Assembly (NCBI GenBank): GCA_903909925.1
Contig: CAIVXR010000147.1
Coordinates: forward strand, 1-7,585
DNA length: 7,585 bases
Origin: an uncultured beta proteobacterium
GTDB taxonomy: Bacteria > Pseudomonadota > Gammaproteobacteria > Burkholderiales > Burkholderiaceae
Direction of reading: 5' to 3'
Shown here: positions 1 through 6,264 of the stretch, piece by piece
Numbering within the stretch: position 1 is the stretch's first letter
Layout of the letters: the number at the start of each line of letters is the position of its first letter
The notes under the pieces: model-generated
Databases searched by the model: none
What the model saw: the letters and a program-made list of their open reading frames with translations, nothing else
Told to the model about the DNA's origin: nothing
Position numbers and translations under genes: made by a program

Positions 1-1290
1 ACAAACCTTAACTTTTTTAGACCTGATGAAAATAGTGAAGAGCTGAAGTATTTAAAAGAGCAACGTCATAAGCTCGGCGGTCAGCTGCCTAAGCGTTATA
101 CAGAATGTGACAAATTAAATGTCCCCGATATTGCCTCTTATGCAGCCTTTGCACTCAAGGCTGAATCAAAAGAGATGTCGACGACAATGGCTTTTGTTCG
201 CATGCTTGGTAACTTACTGAAGGATAAAGAACTTGGACCTAGAGTAGTACCTATTGTTGCTGATGAAGCACGCACATTTGGTATGGCTAATTTATTTAAG
301 CAGGTTGGTATTTACTCTAGCGTTGGTCAACACTATGAACCAGAAGACATTGGCTCAGTTCTGAGTTATCGCGAGGCATTAGATGGGCAGATTTTAGAAG
401 AGGGTATCAGTGAGGCCGGCGCAATTGCAAGTTGGACTGCTGCAGCAACCAGCTATAGCGTACATGGCATAGCTATGCTACCTTTTTATATCTACTATTC
501 GATGTTTGGTTTTCAGCGTATTGGTGATGCTATTTGGGCTGCTGCCGATCAACGTGCTAGAGGATTTTTATTAGGCGCAACCTCAGGTAGAACAACATTG
601 GGTGGTGAAGGCTTGCAGCATCAAGATGGCAGTAGTCAGCTCGTTGCTGCCACCATCCCCAATTGCAAAGCATATGATCCTGCTTTTGCAGGCGAGTTGG
701 CAGTGATTGTGGATCAAGGCATGCGCGATATGTTGGTTGATCAAAAAGATTTGTTCTACTACATCACCCTGATGAACGAAAACTATGCCCAGCCTGATTT
801 ACCTGAAAATGCAGCCGAAGGTGTGATACGTGGCTGTTATAAATTCAAGACGGTGAAGGCTGGTAATGGAGATAGTAAGTCTTGTGTCACCTTGCTTGGC
901 TCTGGCGCGATCATGACTGAGGTATTGAAGGCAGCAGATATGCTTGCCAATACTGGTATCGATGTCGACGTCTTCAGTGTGACTAGCTGGAGTGAACTGT
1001 CTAGAGATGGTAAAGCAAAAGAACAGGCAAGTCTTGCGGGCAAGACCAATACTGAGCAGCCATTTATTAGTCAGGTACTTGGCGAGGGGCGTGGTCCGAT
1101 TGTGGCTGCTACCGACTATGTGCATGCAGTCCCAGAAAGTATTCGTGCCTATATTCCTAAAGCTAGAGGATATATTACGCTGGGTACGGATGGTTTTGGT
1201 CGAAGCGATACGAGAGCGGCATTGCGCGAATACTTTGGCGTTAATGCAGATAGTATTTACAAGGCAGCAAATGAGTCTTTGAAAAAATAA
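1..1290 (+). CDS. AceE-type pyruvate/2-oxoacid dehydrogenase E1 (homodimeric TPP enzyme), C-terminal part, 5' truncated
   Basis: The reading frame is open from base 1 to a TAA at 1288-1290, so the gene enters from the left edge; 429 residues are visible, roughly the last half of an ~800-900 residue enzyme. AceE proteins use thiamine diphosphate to decarboxylate pyruvate or a similar 2-oxoacid. Visible family motifs, numbered from the first codon: RHKLGG near 23, the pyrimidine-binding block with EGISEAG (E138 probably equals the catalytic Glu of AceE), YYSMFGFQR at 165-173, GEGLQHQDGSS at 202-212 (H207 aligns with an active-site His), and GTDGFGRSDTR close to the end. The HEDGHS of canonical AceE is HQDGSS here, and the protein stops about 30 residues earlier than E. 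coli AceE. No aceF or lpd follows; the next gene is a Rossmann-SAF oxidoreductase. It is therefore more likely an orphan paralogue (as in MdeB-like 2-oxobutyrate enzymes) than the housekeeping PDH E1. Family is certain; substrate is inference. Confidence 0.93.
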   Translation, partial: TNLNFFRPDENSEELKYLKEQRHKLGGQLPKRYTECDKLNVPDIASYAAFALKAESKEMSTTMAFVRMLGNLLKDKELGPRVVPIVADEARTFGMANLFKQVGIYSSVGQHYEPEDIGSVLSYREALDGQILEEGISEAGAIASWTAAATSYSVHGIAMLPFYIYYSMFGFQRIGDAIWAAADQRARGFLLGATSGRTTLGGEGLQHQDGSSQLVAATIPNCKAYDPAFAGELAVIVDQGMRDMLVDQKDLFYYITLMNENYAQPDLPENAAEGVIRGCYKFKTVKAGNGDSKSCVTLLGSGAIMTEVLKAADMLANTGIDVDVFSVTSWSELSRDGKAKEQASLAGKTNTEQPFISQVLGEGRGPIVAATDYVHAVPESIRAYIPKARGYITLGTDGFGRSDTRAALREYFGVNADSIYKAANESLKK

Positions 1291-1344
1291 TCTTTGCCTT
1301 GATGCCTTATGATGACCCCACTATTACCTACTACTGAATTGACT

Positions 1345-1349
1345 GGAGA
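1345..1349 (+). promoter_or_regulatory. Ribosome binding site of the Rossmann-SAF oxidoreductase
   Basis: GGAGA lies 7 bases before the ATG at 1357 and supports that start. The 66-base gap after the AceE-like gene shows no hairpin terminator and no convincing promoter, so co-transcription with the upstream gene is likely. Confidence 0.75.
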
Positions 1350-1356
1350 TTTTTAG

Positions 1357-2697
1357 ATGTCCCTTATTCAAAAGCTCAAAGTGCGTGCTGCTAACAATAA
1401 TCCCGTGCGTGTGGGCATTATTGGCGCTGGTAAATTTGGTTCCATGTATCTATCCCAGGTACCGCGGACCCCAGGCATTCATTTAGTTGCGGTAGCTGAT
1501 TTATCTCCTGCCCGTGCCAAAGAGTCACTTGCTCGAGTAGGTTGGGATACTCCTCGTTACAGTGCTTCTTCTCTTCAGGATGCGGCTAAGTCAGGCGCCA
1601 CCTTTCTGACTGATGATGCAGAAAAAATGATCGCTAGTGAGCATATTGATATCGTGATCGATTCTACAGGTAGCCCAGCAGCTGGCATTCGCCATGCCCT
1701 GCTTTGTTTTGAGCATCGCAAGCACATCATTATGGTGAACGTCGAGGCAGATGTTTTGGCTGGACCTTTACTTGCGCGTAAGGCAGCAGAGGCTGGCGTG
1801 ATTTACTCGATGGCTTCGGGCGATCAACCTGCCCTCATTGCAGAATTAGTAGATTGGGCAAGAACCATTGGCTTAGAAGTCGTATGTGCAGGTAAGGGTA
1901 CTAAATATTTGCCTATCTACCACCAGTCCACACCCGATACGGTTTGGGGTCACTATGGTTTTTCTGAGGAACAAGTTGCTGGTGGTGACTTTAATGCACA
2001 GATGTTCAATTCATTTTTGGATGGCACTAAATCAGCCCTTGAAATGGCCGCAGTCTCGAATGCTTGTGACTTGAACCCCCCAAGTAATGGTTTAGAGTTT
2101 CCACCTTGTGGAGTAGATGATTTGCCACATATTTTCCGACCGATATCTGAAGGCGGCATTCTGAAACAAAAGGGAACTGTTGAAGTAGTGTCTTCGGTTG
2201 AGCGAGATGGACGTCCGGTATTTAGAGATTTGCGTTGGGGTGTTTTTGCAGTATTTGAGGCTCCCAGCCAATATGTAATTGATTGCTTTTCACAATATGG
2301 CTTAAAAACCGATAGCAGCGGTAAATATGCAGCGATGTACAAGCCCTACCACTTGATCGGTTTGGAGCTGGGCATCTCAGTGGCAAGTATTGCGGTACGG
2401 GGCGAAGCTACTGGAGCAACTGGTGACTGGAAGGGCGATGTGGTAGCTACTGCTAAGCGCACACTCAAATCAGGCGAGAAACTCGATGGAGAGGGCGGCT
2501 TCACAGTTTACGGAAAACTCATGACTGCTACTGACTCTCTGAAGCTTGGTGCTTTACCTATTGGTTTAGCGCACAACATGGTGCTCAATAAAGATATCCC
2601 GGCTGGAAAACCAGTGTGCTGGAGTGATGTAAATTACGATGCTACTTTGCAGGCCATTCAATTTCGACGTGAAATGGAAAAATTATTCCACAAATAA
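1357..2697 (+). CDS. NAD(P)-dependent Rossmann-SAF oxidoreductase, 'homoserine dehydrogenase-like' / DXR-like (DRL) family
   Basis: A cytosolic 446-residue protein with two recognisable parts. The N-terminal Rossmann domain (about 16-160) carries VGIIGAGKFGS (G23-x-G25-x-x-G28) and an acidic D48 at the end of the second strand, followed by IDSTGSP at 101-107 and a GDQPAL segment at 155-160. The C-terminal SAF-type domain (about 366-425) contains LKSGEKLDGEGGFTVYG and KDIPAGKPVCWSDV. This is the COG4091-like architecture, often labelled homoserine dehydrogenase or even FlgA because of the SAF fold. From memory, the same family includes Brucella abortus DRL, which converts 1-deoxyxylulose 5-phosphate to methylerythritol 4-phosphate and has about this length; other members probably act on different sugars or acids. 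The start at 1357 has a good Shine-Dalgarno site. It follows the AceE-like gene and ends 13 bases from the convergent lysR gene. Fold and cofactor class are firm; DXP reductoisomerase activity is a hypothesis. Confidence 0.88.
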   Translation: MSLIQKLKVRAANNNPVRVGIIGAGKFGSMYLSQVPRTPGIHLVAVADLSPARAKESLARVGWDTPRYSASSLQDAAKSGATFLTDDAEKMIASEHIDIVIDSTGSPAAGIRHALLCFEHRKHIIMVNVEADVLAGPLLARKAAEAGVIYSMASGDQPALIAELVDWARTIGLEVVCAGKGTKYLPIYHQSTPDTVWGHYGFSEEQVAGGDFNAQMFNSFLDGTKSALEMAAVSNACDLNPPSNGLEFPPCGVDDLPHIFRPISEGGILKQKGTVEVVSSVERDGRPVFRDLRWGVFAVFEAPSQYVIDCFSQYGLKTDSSGKYAAMYKPYHLIGLELGISVASIAVRGEATGATGDWKGDVVATAKRTLKSGEKLDGEGGFTVYGKLMTATDSLKLGALPIGLAHNMVLNKDIPAGKPVCWSDVNYDATLQAIQFRREMEKLFHK

Positions 2698-2710
2698 AAA
2701 TGGACTTGAT

Positions 2711-3607
2711 TTAGTTTGTAGTTAGTCCTGCTTTTAAGCATATCCACTCATTAAAGAGTTTAATTTTTTGACTGTTTTTAGCATTCGACCGATAAGATAA
2801 AAAATGCGTCCTATCGATAGTTGGTAAAAAGATCTTTTCACCAAGCTCCACCAATTCTCCTCGTGCGAGCTCTCTCTCGGCAAAGCGAACACTCTCAAGC
2901 ACGGCGCCTATGCCATCGACTGCAGCTGAAACTGAAAGGGCTGCACGATCAAAAGACATTTTTCGGTTCGATGGATTTTGTAAATGATTAACCTCAAACC
3001 ATTGCTGCCAAGTATGCTGATTGAGAGTTGACTCTATGAGAGTAAGTTTGCTCATCAATTCTTTTACTGGAATGTTGGGCTCAATTAATTTTGGTGAGCA
3101 TAGCGGCACTATTTTTTCTTCGCCTAGGGATAAAGAGGTGATCCCCGGTCCTTCATGACTAAACTGATAAGAGATGGCAATATCAATTTCTTGATTGCGT
3201 AATAGATCAATTGGCTCTGCTCCGGAAGTAAGGCGAATAGTGATGTCAGGATTGCTTTTAATGAATTCTGGAAGTCTTGGGCTAAGCCACTTTGCAGCAA
3301 AGCTGGGCGAGCAGTGCAGAGCAAGAACTTGTGAGCTTGGGGCGAGAGTAACTTCATTGCAAGCTGCTTCAATAACATCAAACACCCTAGAGAGAGAATC
3401 TAATAAACGTCGCCCTTCAGACGTTGGCTCTACTTTGCGGTTCTTTCGCAAAAATAGCGGCTTAGCGAAATAATCTTCAAGCTCTCTAATTTGATGGCTA
3501 ATAGCCGACTGAGTAAGGTGCAACTCTTGGGCAGCCAAGGTAAAGCTTTCGAGGCGGGCAGCAGCCTCAAAAGCTCGCAAGAGTACATAACTTGGGATTT
3601 TTCTCAT
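2711..3607 (-). CDS. LysR-type transcriptional regulator (GcvA-like)
   Basis: 298 residues from the chosen start. The N-terminal winged helix-turn-helix (about 4-63) has the classic LysR pattern: RAFEAAARLESFTLAAQELH, then LTQSAISHQIRELED, then LFLRKNRKVEPTSEGRRLL. The remainder (about 90-290) is the periplasmic-binding-like effector domain, including HCSPSFAAKWLSPRLPEF and GIGAVLESVRFAERELARGELVELGE. The opening MRKIPSYVLLRAFEAAARLESF matches where GcvA-like proteins normally begin. An upstream in-frame ATG at 3637 would add ten AT-rich-encoded residues; neither start has a clear Shine-Dalgarno site, but a likely -35/-10 pair places transcription start near 3630, which favours 3607. The gene is transcribed divergently from the aldolase-oxygenase operon and probably controls it, with its own promoter in the shared region. 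The effector is unknown. Confidence 0.93.
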   Translation of the reverse strand: MRKIPSYVLLRAFEAAARLESFTLAAQELHLTQSAISHQIRELEDYFAKPLFLRKNRKVEPTSEGRRLLDSLSRVFDVIEAACNEVTLAPSSQVLALHCSPSFAAKWLSPRLPEFIKSNPDITIRLTSGAEPIDLLRNQEIDIAISYQFSHEGPGITSLSLGEEKIVPLCSPKLIEPNIPVKELMSKLTLIESTLNQHTWQQWFEVNHLQNPSNRKMSFDRAALSVSAAVDGIGAVLESVRFAERELARGELVELGEKIFLPTIDRTHFLSYRSNAKNSQKIKLFNEWICLKAGLTTN

Positions 3608-3625
3608 GTAAATATAATATACATG
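3605..3625. promoter_or_regulatory. Candidate LysR box, inverted repeat IR1 (T-N11-A type)
   Basis: Half-sites CATGTA (3605-3610) and TACATG (3620-3625) are perfect inverted repeats around a 9-base AT spacer, giving the T-N11-A signature of LysR-family operators (T3609, A3621). The site covers the preferred lysR start codon, so it may serve autoregulation; it also lies about 80 bases upstream of a possible start of transcription for the divergent operon. Confidence 0.5.
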
Positions 3626-3630
3626 ATTTA

Positions 3631-3650
3631 TATTCATCTATCTATGAATA
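3631..3650. promoter_or_regulatory. Second inverted repeat IR2 in the divergent promoter region
   Basis: TATTCAT (3631-3637) and ATGAATA (3644-3650) form a perfect 7-base inverted repeat around CTATCT. It does not fit T-N11-A exactly, but it sits 5 bases from IR1, overlaps the probable lysR -10 region and lies near -53 relative to a possible + strand start. A second LysR contact site (activation site) is the natural reading. Confidence 0.4.
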
Positions 3651-3665
3651 CTTATCGTTTGTCAA
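3637..3665 (-). promoter_or_regulatory. Possible lysR promoter
   Basis: On the - strand a perfect TTGACA (3665-3660) is followed, 17 bases later, by a weak -10 GATAGA (3642-3637). The implied start near 3630 lies downstream of the longer lysR ATG (3637) and upstream of the ATG at 3607, which is why the shorter protein was chosen. The -10 matches only 3 of 6 consensus bases. Confidence 0.35.
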
Positions 3666-3687
3666 AACCCTCGGAAAAGCTGATGAT
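3659..3687 (+). promoter_or_regulatory. Possible promoter of the aldolase-oxygenase operon
   Basis: TTGTCA (3659-3664), 17 bases, then GATGAT (3682-3687, 4 of 6 to consensus). The -35 shares its bases with the lysR -35 on the other strand. This weak promoter next to LysR-type repeats would fit activator-dependent transcription, with a leader of about 64 bases before the ATG at 3758. Confidence 0.3.
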
Positions 3688-3746
3688 TACGGCTTAGTTA
3701 TCTTTTAAGTTTTCTCAAAAGACCAAATTTGCTTCAATACTAGAAA

Positions 3747-3751
3747 AAGGA
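3747..3751 (+). promoter_or_regulatory. Ribosome binding site of the class II aldolase-family gene
   Basis: AAGGA, 6 bases before the ATG at 3758; it decides in favour of this ATG over the in-frame ATG at 3770. Confidence 0.75.
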
Positions 3752-3757
3752 ATTCAC

Positions 3758-4597
3758 ATGGCTGCAGTAATGGAGAAAGAGCGTAAATTGGACTTGGGCG
3801 GTAGAGAGTCTATTTATCAACCTGAAGATAAATCCCAAATCTTTCCTTATCAGCCAAAATTTAACAGTTTTGCTGAGGAGCGTAAGCATCTGAAAGAGCG
3901 CTTAGTTGCAGCATGTAGAGCATTTGCACTAGAAAAGTTTGATTATGGATTTGCAGGACATTTAACTGTGCGTGATCCAGAGCATCCAAATCTGTATTGG
4001 ACTAATCCAATGGCGGTGCATTTTGATCAAGTAAAAGTATCTAACTTAATCTTGGCGGACCATGAAGGCAATATTTTAGAAGGTAAGCATGCATTGAATC
4101 GTGCTGGATTTGTATTGCACGCTGCAGTTCATGAAAAACATCCCGACATCGTTGCTATGTGTCATGCGCATACAGTCTATGGAACAGCATTTGCAGCGCT
4201 AGGTAAACCATTAGATCCAATCTCTCAAGATGCTGCTGCATTCTTTGAGGACCATATGGTTTTGGCAGAACAAGCTGGTCAAGTAGCAGTTGAGGATAAT
4301 TCAGGCTACAACGTGGCAGGCTCATTAAAAAAAGTAAAAGCAATCATTCATCGCAATCATGGCCTGTTAACAGTAAGTCGTCATAGTATTGAAGCTGCAG
4401 CCTTCTGGTTTATCGCTTTAGAGCGTTGTTGCAAACAGCAGATGATGGTTGAGGCTACAGGTATTAAGCCTGTGTTGTTATCGCCAGAAACGGCGCGTTA
4501 CAGTCGTGAACACGTAGGCAGCGAGTATATTGGTTGGTTACATTTCCAGCCAATTTGGGGTTATCTAAAAGAAAACCAGCCAGATATGTTTGAGTAA
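3758..4597 (+). CDS. Class II aldolase/adducin head-domain family protein
   Basis: 279 residues, one domain spanning about 40-255. The metal site is visible: H136 and H138 in CHAHT, and H201 in IHRNHG. The C-terminus (ETARYSREHVGSEYIGWLHFQP) is typical of the adducin-like branch. In fuculose-phosphate aldolase a catalytic Glu lies four residues before a conserved His; the aligned position here (four before H121, in NRAGFVLH) is G117, as in many adducin-like members. Metal binding is therefore likely but a classical phosphosugar aldol cleavage is doubtful. Some relatives in aromatic pathways, such as the phthalate-pathway PhtC type, decarboxylate dihydroxylated ring acids, which would suit the Rieske oxygenase directly downstream. 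The roughly 35-residue N-terminal extension is polar, with no signal peptide or membrane segment. First gene of the operon divergent from lysR; 46 bases separate it from the oxygenase gene. Exact reaction unknown. Confidence 0.9.
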   Translation: MAAVMEKERKLDLGGRESIYQPEDKSQIFPYQPKFNSFAEERKHLKERLVAACRAFALEKFDYGFAGHLTVRDPEHPNLYWTNPMAVHFDQVKVSNLILADHEGNILEGKHALNRAGFVLHAAVHEKHPDIVAMCHAHTVYGTAFAALGKPLDPISQDAAAFFEDHMVLAEQAGQVAVEDNSGYNVAGSLKKVKAIIHRNHGLLTVSRHSIEAAAFWFIALERCCKQQMMVEATGIKPVLLSPETARYSREHVGSEYIGWLHFQPIWGYLKENQPDMFE

Positions 4598-4630
4598 TTG
4601 AATAGTTTTAGATATAGCTGGTTAATCAAC

Positions 4631-4635
4631 GGGAG
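4631..4635 (+). promoter_or_regulatory. Ribosome binding site of the Rieske oxygenase gene
   Basis: GGGAG, 8 bases before the ATG at 4644, supports that start. Confidence 0.75.
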
Positions 4636-4643
4636 CAGCATTA

Positions 4644-6200
4644 ATGACAAGTAAACAGGAACAAGCGGAGAAAAAGGTCGGTGCATCTGCAGGATCTGCA
4701 ACGCCTAAGAAATTAGTTCCTTATGGTGGCTACTACACCAATAAAGTTCCAGGACATGATCCTGAGCTCACAGAGGTTGGTCCTGGTTCGCCAACAGGCG
4801 AGTACATGCGCGGCTTTTGGCATCCAGTTTGTATGTCAATCGAATTAACCGACACACCAAAATTTTTAACTATTTTAGGTGAAGAGTTAGTAGCTTTTCG
4901 TGATGGCAGTGGTCATATTGGCGTTTTGCATGCGCATTGCGTCCATCGTGGCGCATCTCTAGAGTATGGACAGATTCAAGAGCATGGCATTAAGTGCTGT
5001 TATCACGGCATGGTTTTTGATGTAGATGGCACCTGCTTGAATGCACCATTCCCTAAGGGCGAAGAAACGGAAGCACAAAAATATGCATGCTCAATTCAAC
5101 AGGGCGCCTACAAAGCTTTTGAAAGAAACGGCTTAGTGTTTGCATATATGGGCCCTCCTGATAAAGAGCCACTATTCCCGGAATGGGAGTCTGATTTCAC
5201 AGTAGCTCCTGGTGATGAGCTTGTCCCTTACAGTAATTTCCAGCACTGTAATTGGTTGCAAGTTCAAGATAATGCCGCAGATAACTTTCATACAGCTGAA
5301 TTACATGCTGCTAAAAACGTAGTAGGCGGTCATTTTCAGGGTACAACCTTTGATGAGGTTGGCTCTCCAACAATGGAAGTACATCCAGACATGCAGTTTG
5401 TGCCAATCCATGGTGGTCGTGGCTTGGCCTGTTCTGGTGCACGTCGTGTTAATAATGACAAATTGTTTATTCGTGTTCAGCATCAAGTACTACCAAACCT
5501 CAGTTTGCATGCCTATACTTCTGAGGATGGATCCAATAAAAAATTATTTAGCCGCTTTCACATTATTCGCTGGACAGTTCCAGTCGATGACTTCAATAGC
5601 AAGATGATTGGTTGGCGTGTGATGGGTCCAAGTATTGATACTCGTGGCATCGGACAAAAAGAGTTAGTTGGGTATGAATCCATCGACTTCTTGGATGGCC
5701 AGGTTGCTTTGAGAAGAGCTGAGCGTTTTGGTAAGCATACGATTAACGATATCGTCGATATTCCTAGTGATCACAGGGCGCGCTCTAATTACAAGATGGC
5801 TCAATATGCTCCTGGTGATTACGAGGCCATCATTAGCCAAAGGCCAATCGCCATCCACGCTCTAGAAAATCCAACTAAGTTTGATGCGGGTCCTTATCTC
5901 TTTAGGAAAATGTTGCGTGATGCGATTCGCGGCTCTAATCCGGCGGCGAGTGCAGAAGCCTTTGCAGTTTGGCTAAGGGAATTAAATGGTGCCCCTAATA
6001 GTTATTGCTCTGGTAATGTATTTGAATTGCCAATTGGCGCTACTACTGAAGAAGAGGTAGCACAACGACGCTTTGTTGCTAAAGGCGTGATTGCGATTCT
6101 TACAGAAAGCGAGCAGTACAAAGGCAAAGAGCGTACTGACTTTGTAAAGCAAAAAATGGAAGAGCTCGAGCAAACTGCAAAAGCACAATTTAAGCATTAA
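4644..6200 (+). CDS. Rieske non-haem iron oxygenase, large (alpha) subunit, phthalate dioxygenase-like
   Basis: 518 residues. The N-terminal Rieske domain holds C99-x-H101, 16 residues, then C118-x-x-H121, the ligands of the 2Fe-2S cluster. The catalytic domain has the mononuclear iron motif around 203-221 (NWLQVQDNAADNFHTAELH): D213 is the bridging Asp and H216 and H221 are iron ligands. The third carboxylate ligand is probably D392 or E394 in GDYEAIISQR (inference). Such enzymes dioxygenate, monooxygenate or demethylate aromatic acids and similar compounds in the cytosol, using electrons from a ferredoxin/reductase. The first ~40 residues are polar and Lys/Ala/Ser rich, and a ~110-residue tail follows the catalytic core, so it is longer than the usual ~430-450 of this group. 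The Rieske motif reads CCYHGM where CPYHGW or CRYHGW is common. No beta subunit follows, which fits the alpha-only type. A terminator follows immediately; the ferredoxin is just after it. Substrate unknown. Confidence 0.95.
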   Translation: MTSKQEQAEKKVGASAGSATPKKLVPYGGYYTNKVPGHDPELTEVGPGSPTGEYMRGFWHPVCMSIELTDTPKFLTILGEELVAFRDGSGHIGVLHAHCVHRGASLEYGQIQEHGIKCCYHGMVFDVDGTCLNAPFPKGEETEAQKYACSIQQGAYKAFERNGLVFAYMGPPDKEPLFPEWESDFTVAPGDELVPYSNFQHCNWLQVQDNAADNFHTAELHAAKNVVGGHFQGTTFDEVGSPTMEVHPDMQFVPIHGGRGLACSGARRVNNDKLFIRVQHQVLPNLSLHAYTSEDGSNKKLFSRFHIIRWTVPVDDFNSKMIGWRVMGPSIDTRGIGQKELVGYESIDFLDGQVALRRAERFGKHTINDIVDIPSDHRARSNYKMAQYAPGDYEAIISQRPIAIHALENPTKFDAGPYLFRKMLRDAIRGSNPAASAEAFAVWLRELNGAPNSYCSGNVFELPIGATTEEEVAQRRFVAKGVIAILTESEQYKGKERTDFVKQKMEELEQTAKAQFKH

Positions 6201-6217
6201 TCTATAGGTTAGAAGAG

Positions 6218-6245
6218 ATGGGCTGCGATTGCAGCCCATTCTTTT
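6218..6245 (+). terminator. Intrinsic terminator after the Rieske oxygenase gene
   Basis: ATGGGCTGC (6218-6226) pairs perfectly with GCAGCCCAT (6231-6239) around a GATT tetraloop, with a possible extra G-T pair (6217/6240), followed by C and five T. It lies 18 bases after the oxygenase stop and about 20 bases before the likely ferredoxin start, so it should reduce, rather than necessarily abolish, transcription into the ferredoxin-reductase pair. Confidence 0.82.
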
Positions 6246-6264
6246 TGTGGAGCGAGACAAAAAA

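Noticed and set aside
1031..1046. Perfect inverted repeat GTCTTGC-GG-GCAAGAC
   Set aside because: It lies inside the conserved AceE-like coding sequence, has only a 2-base loop and no T tract, and is most simply a coding coincidence.
992..1282. Out-of-frame open reading frame within the AceE-like gene
   Set aside because: It overlaps a clearly conserved protein in another frame, has no recognisable domain and no ribosome binding site.
1291..1356. Promoter or terminator between the AceE-like gene and the oxidoreductase gene
   Set aside because: No hairpin and no -35/-10 pair at reasonable spacing was visible; only the Shine-Dalgarno site is supportable.
1953..2342. Antisense open reading frame within the Rossmann-SAF oxidoreductase gene
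   Set aside because: It shadows a conserved coding region on the opposite strand and its translation shows no domain or gene-like start.
2698..2710. Terminator between the convergent oxidoreductase and lysR genes
   Set aside because: The 13-base gap and its flanks show no stable hairpin; only A- and T-rich runs are present.
6229..6264. Extension of the ferredoxin to TTG at 6229
   Set aside because: The added codons lie in the 3' arm and T tract of the terminator hairpin and encode nothing typical of ferredoxins; GTG 6265 gives a normal length.
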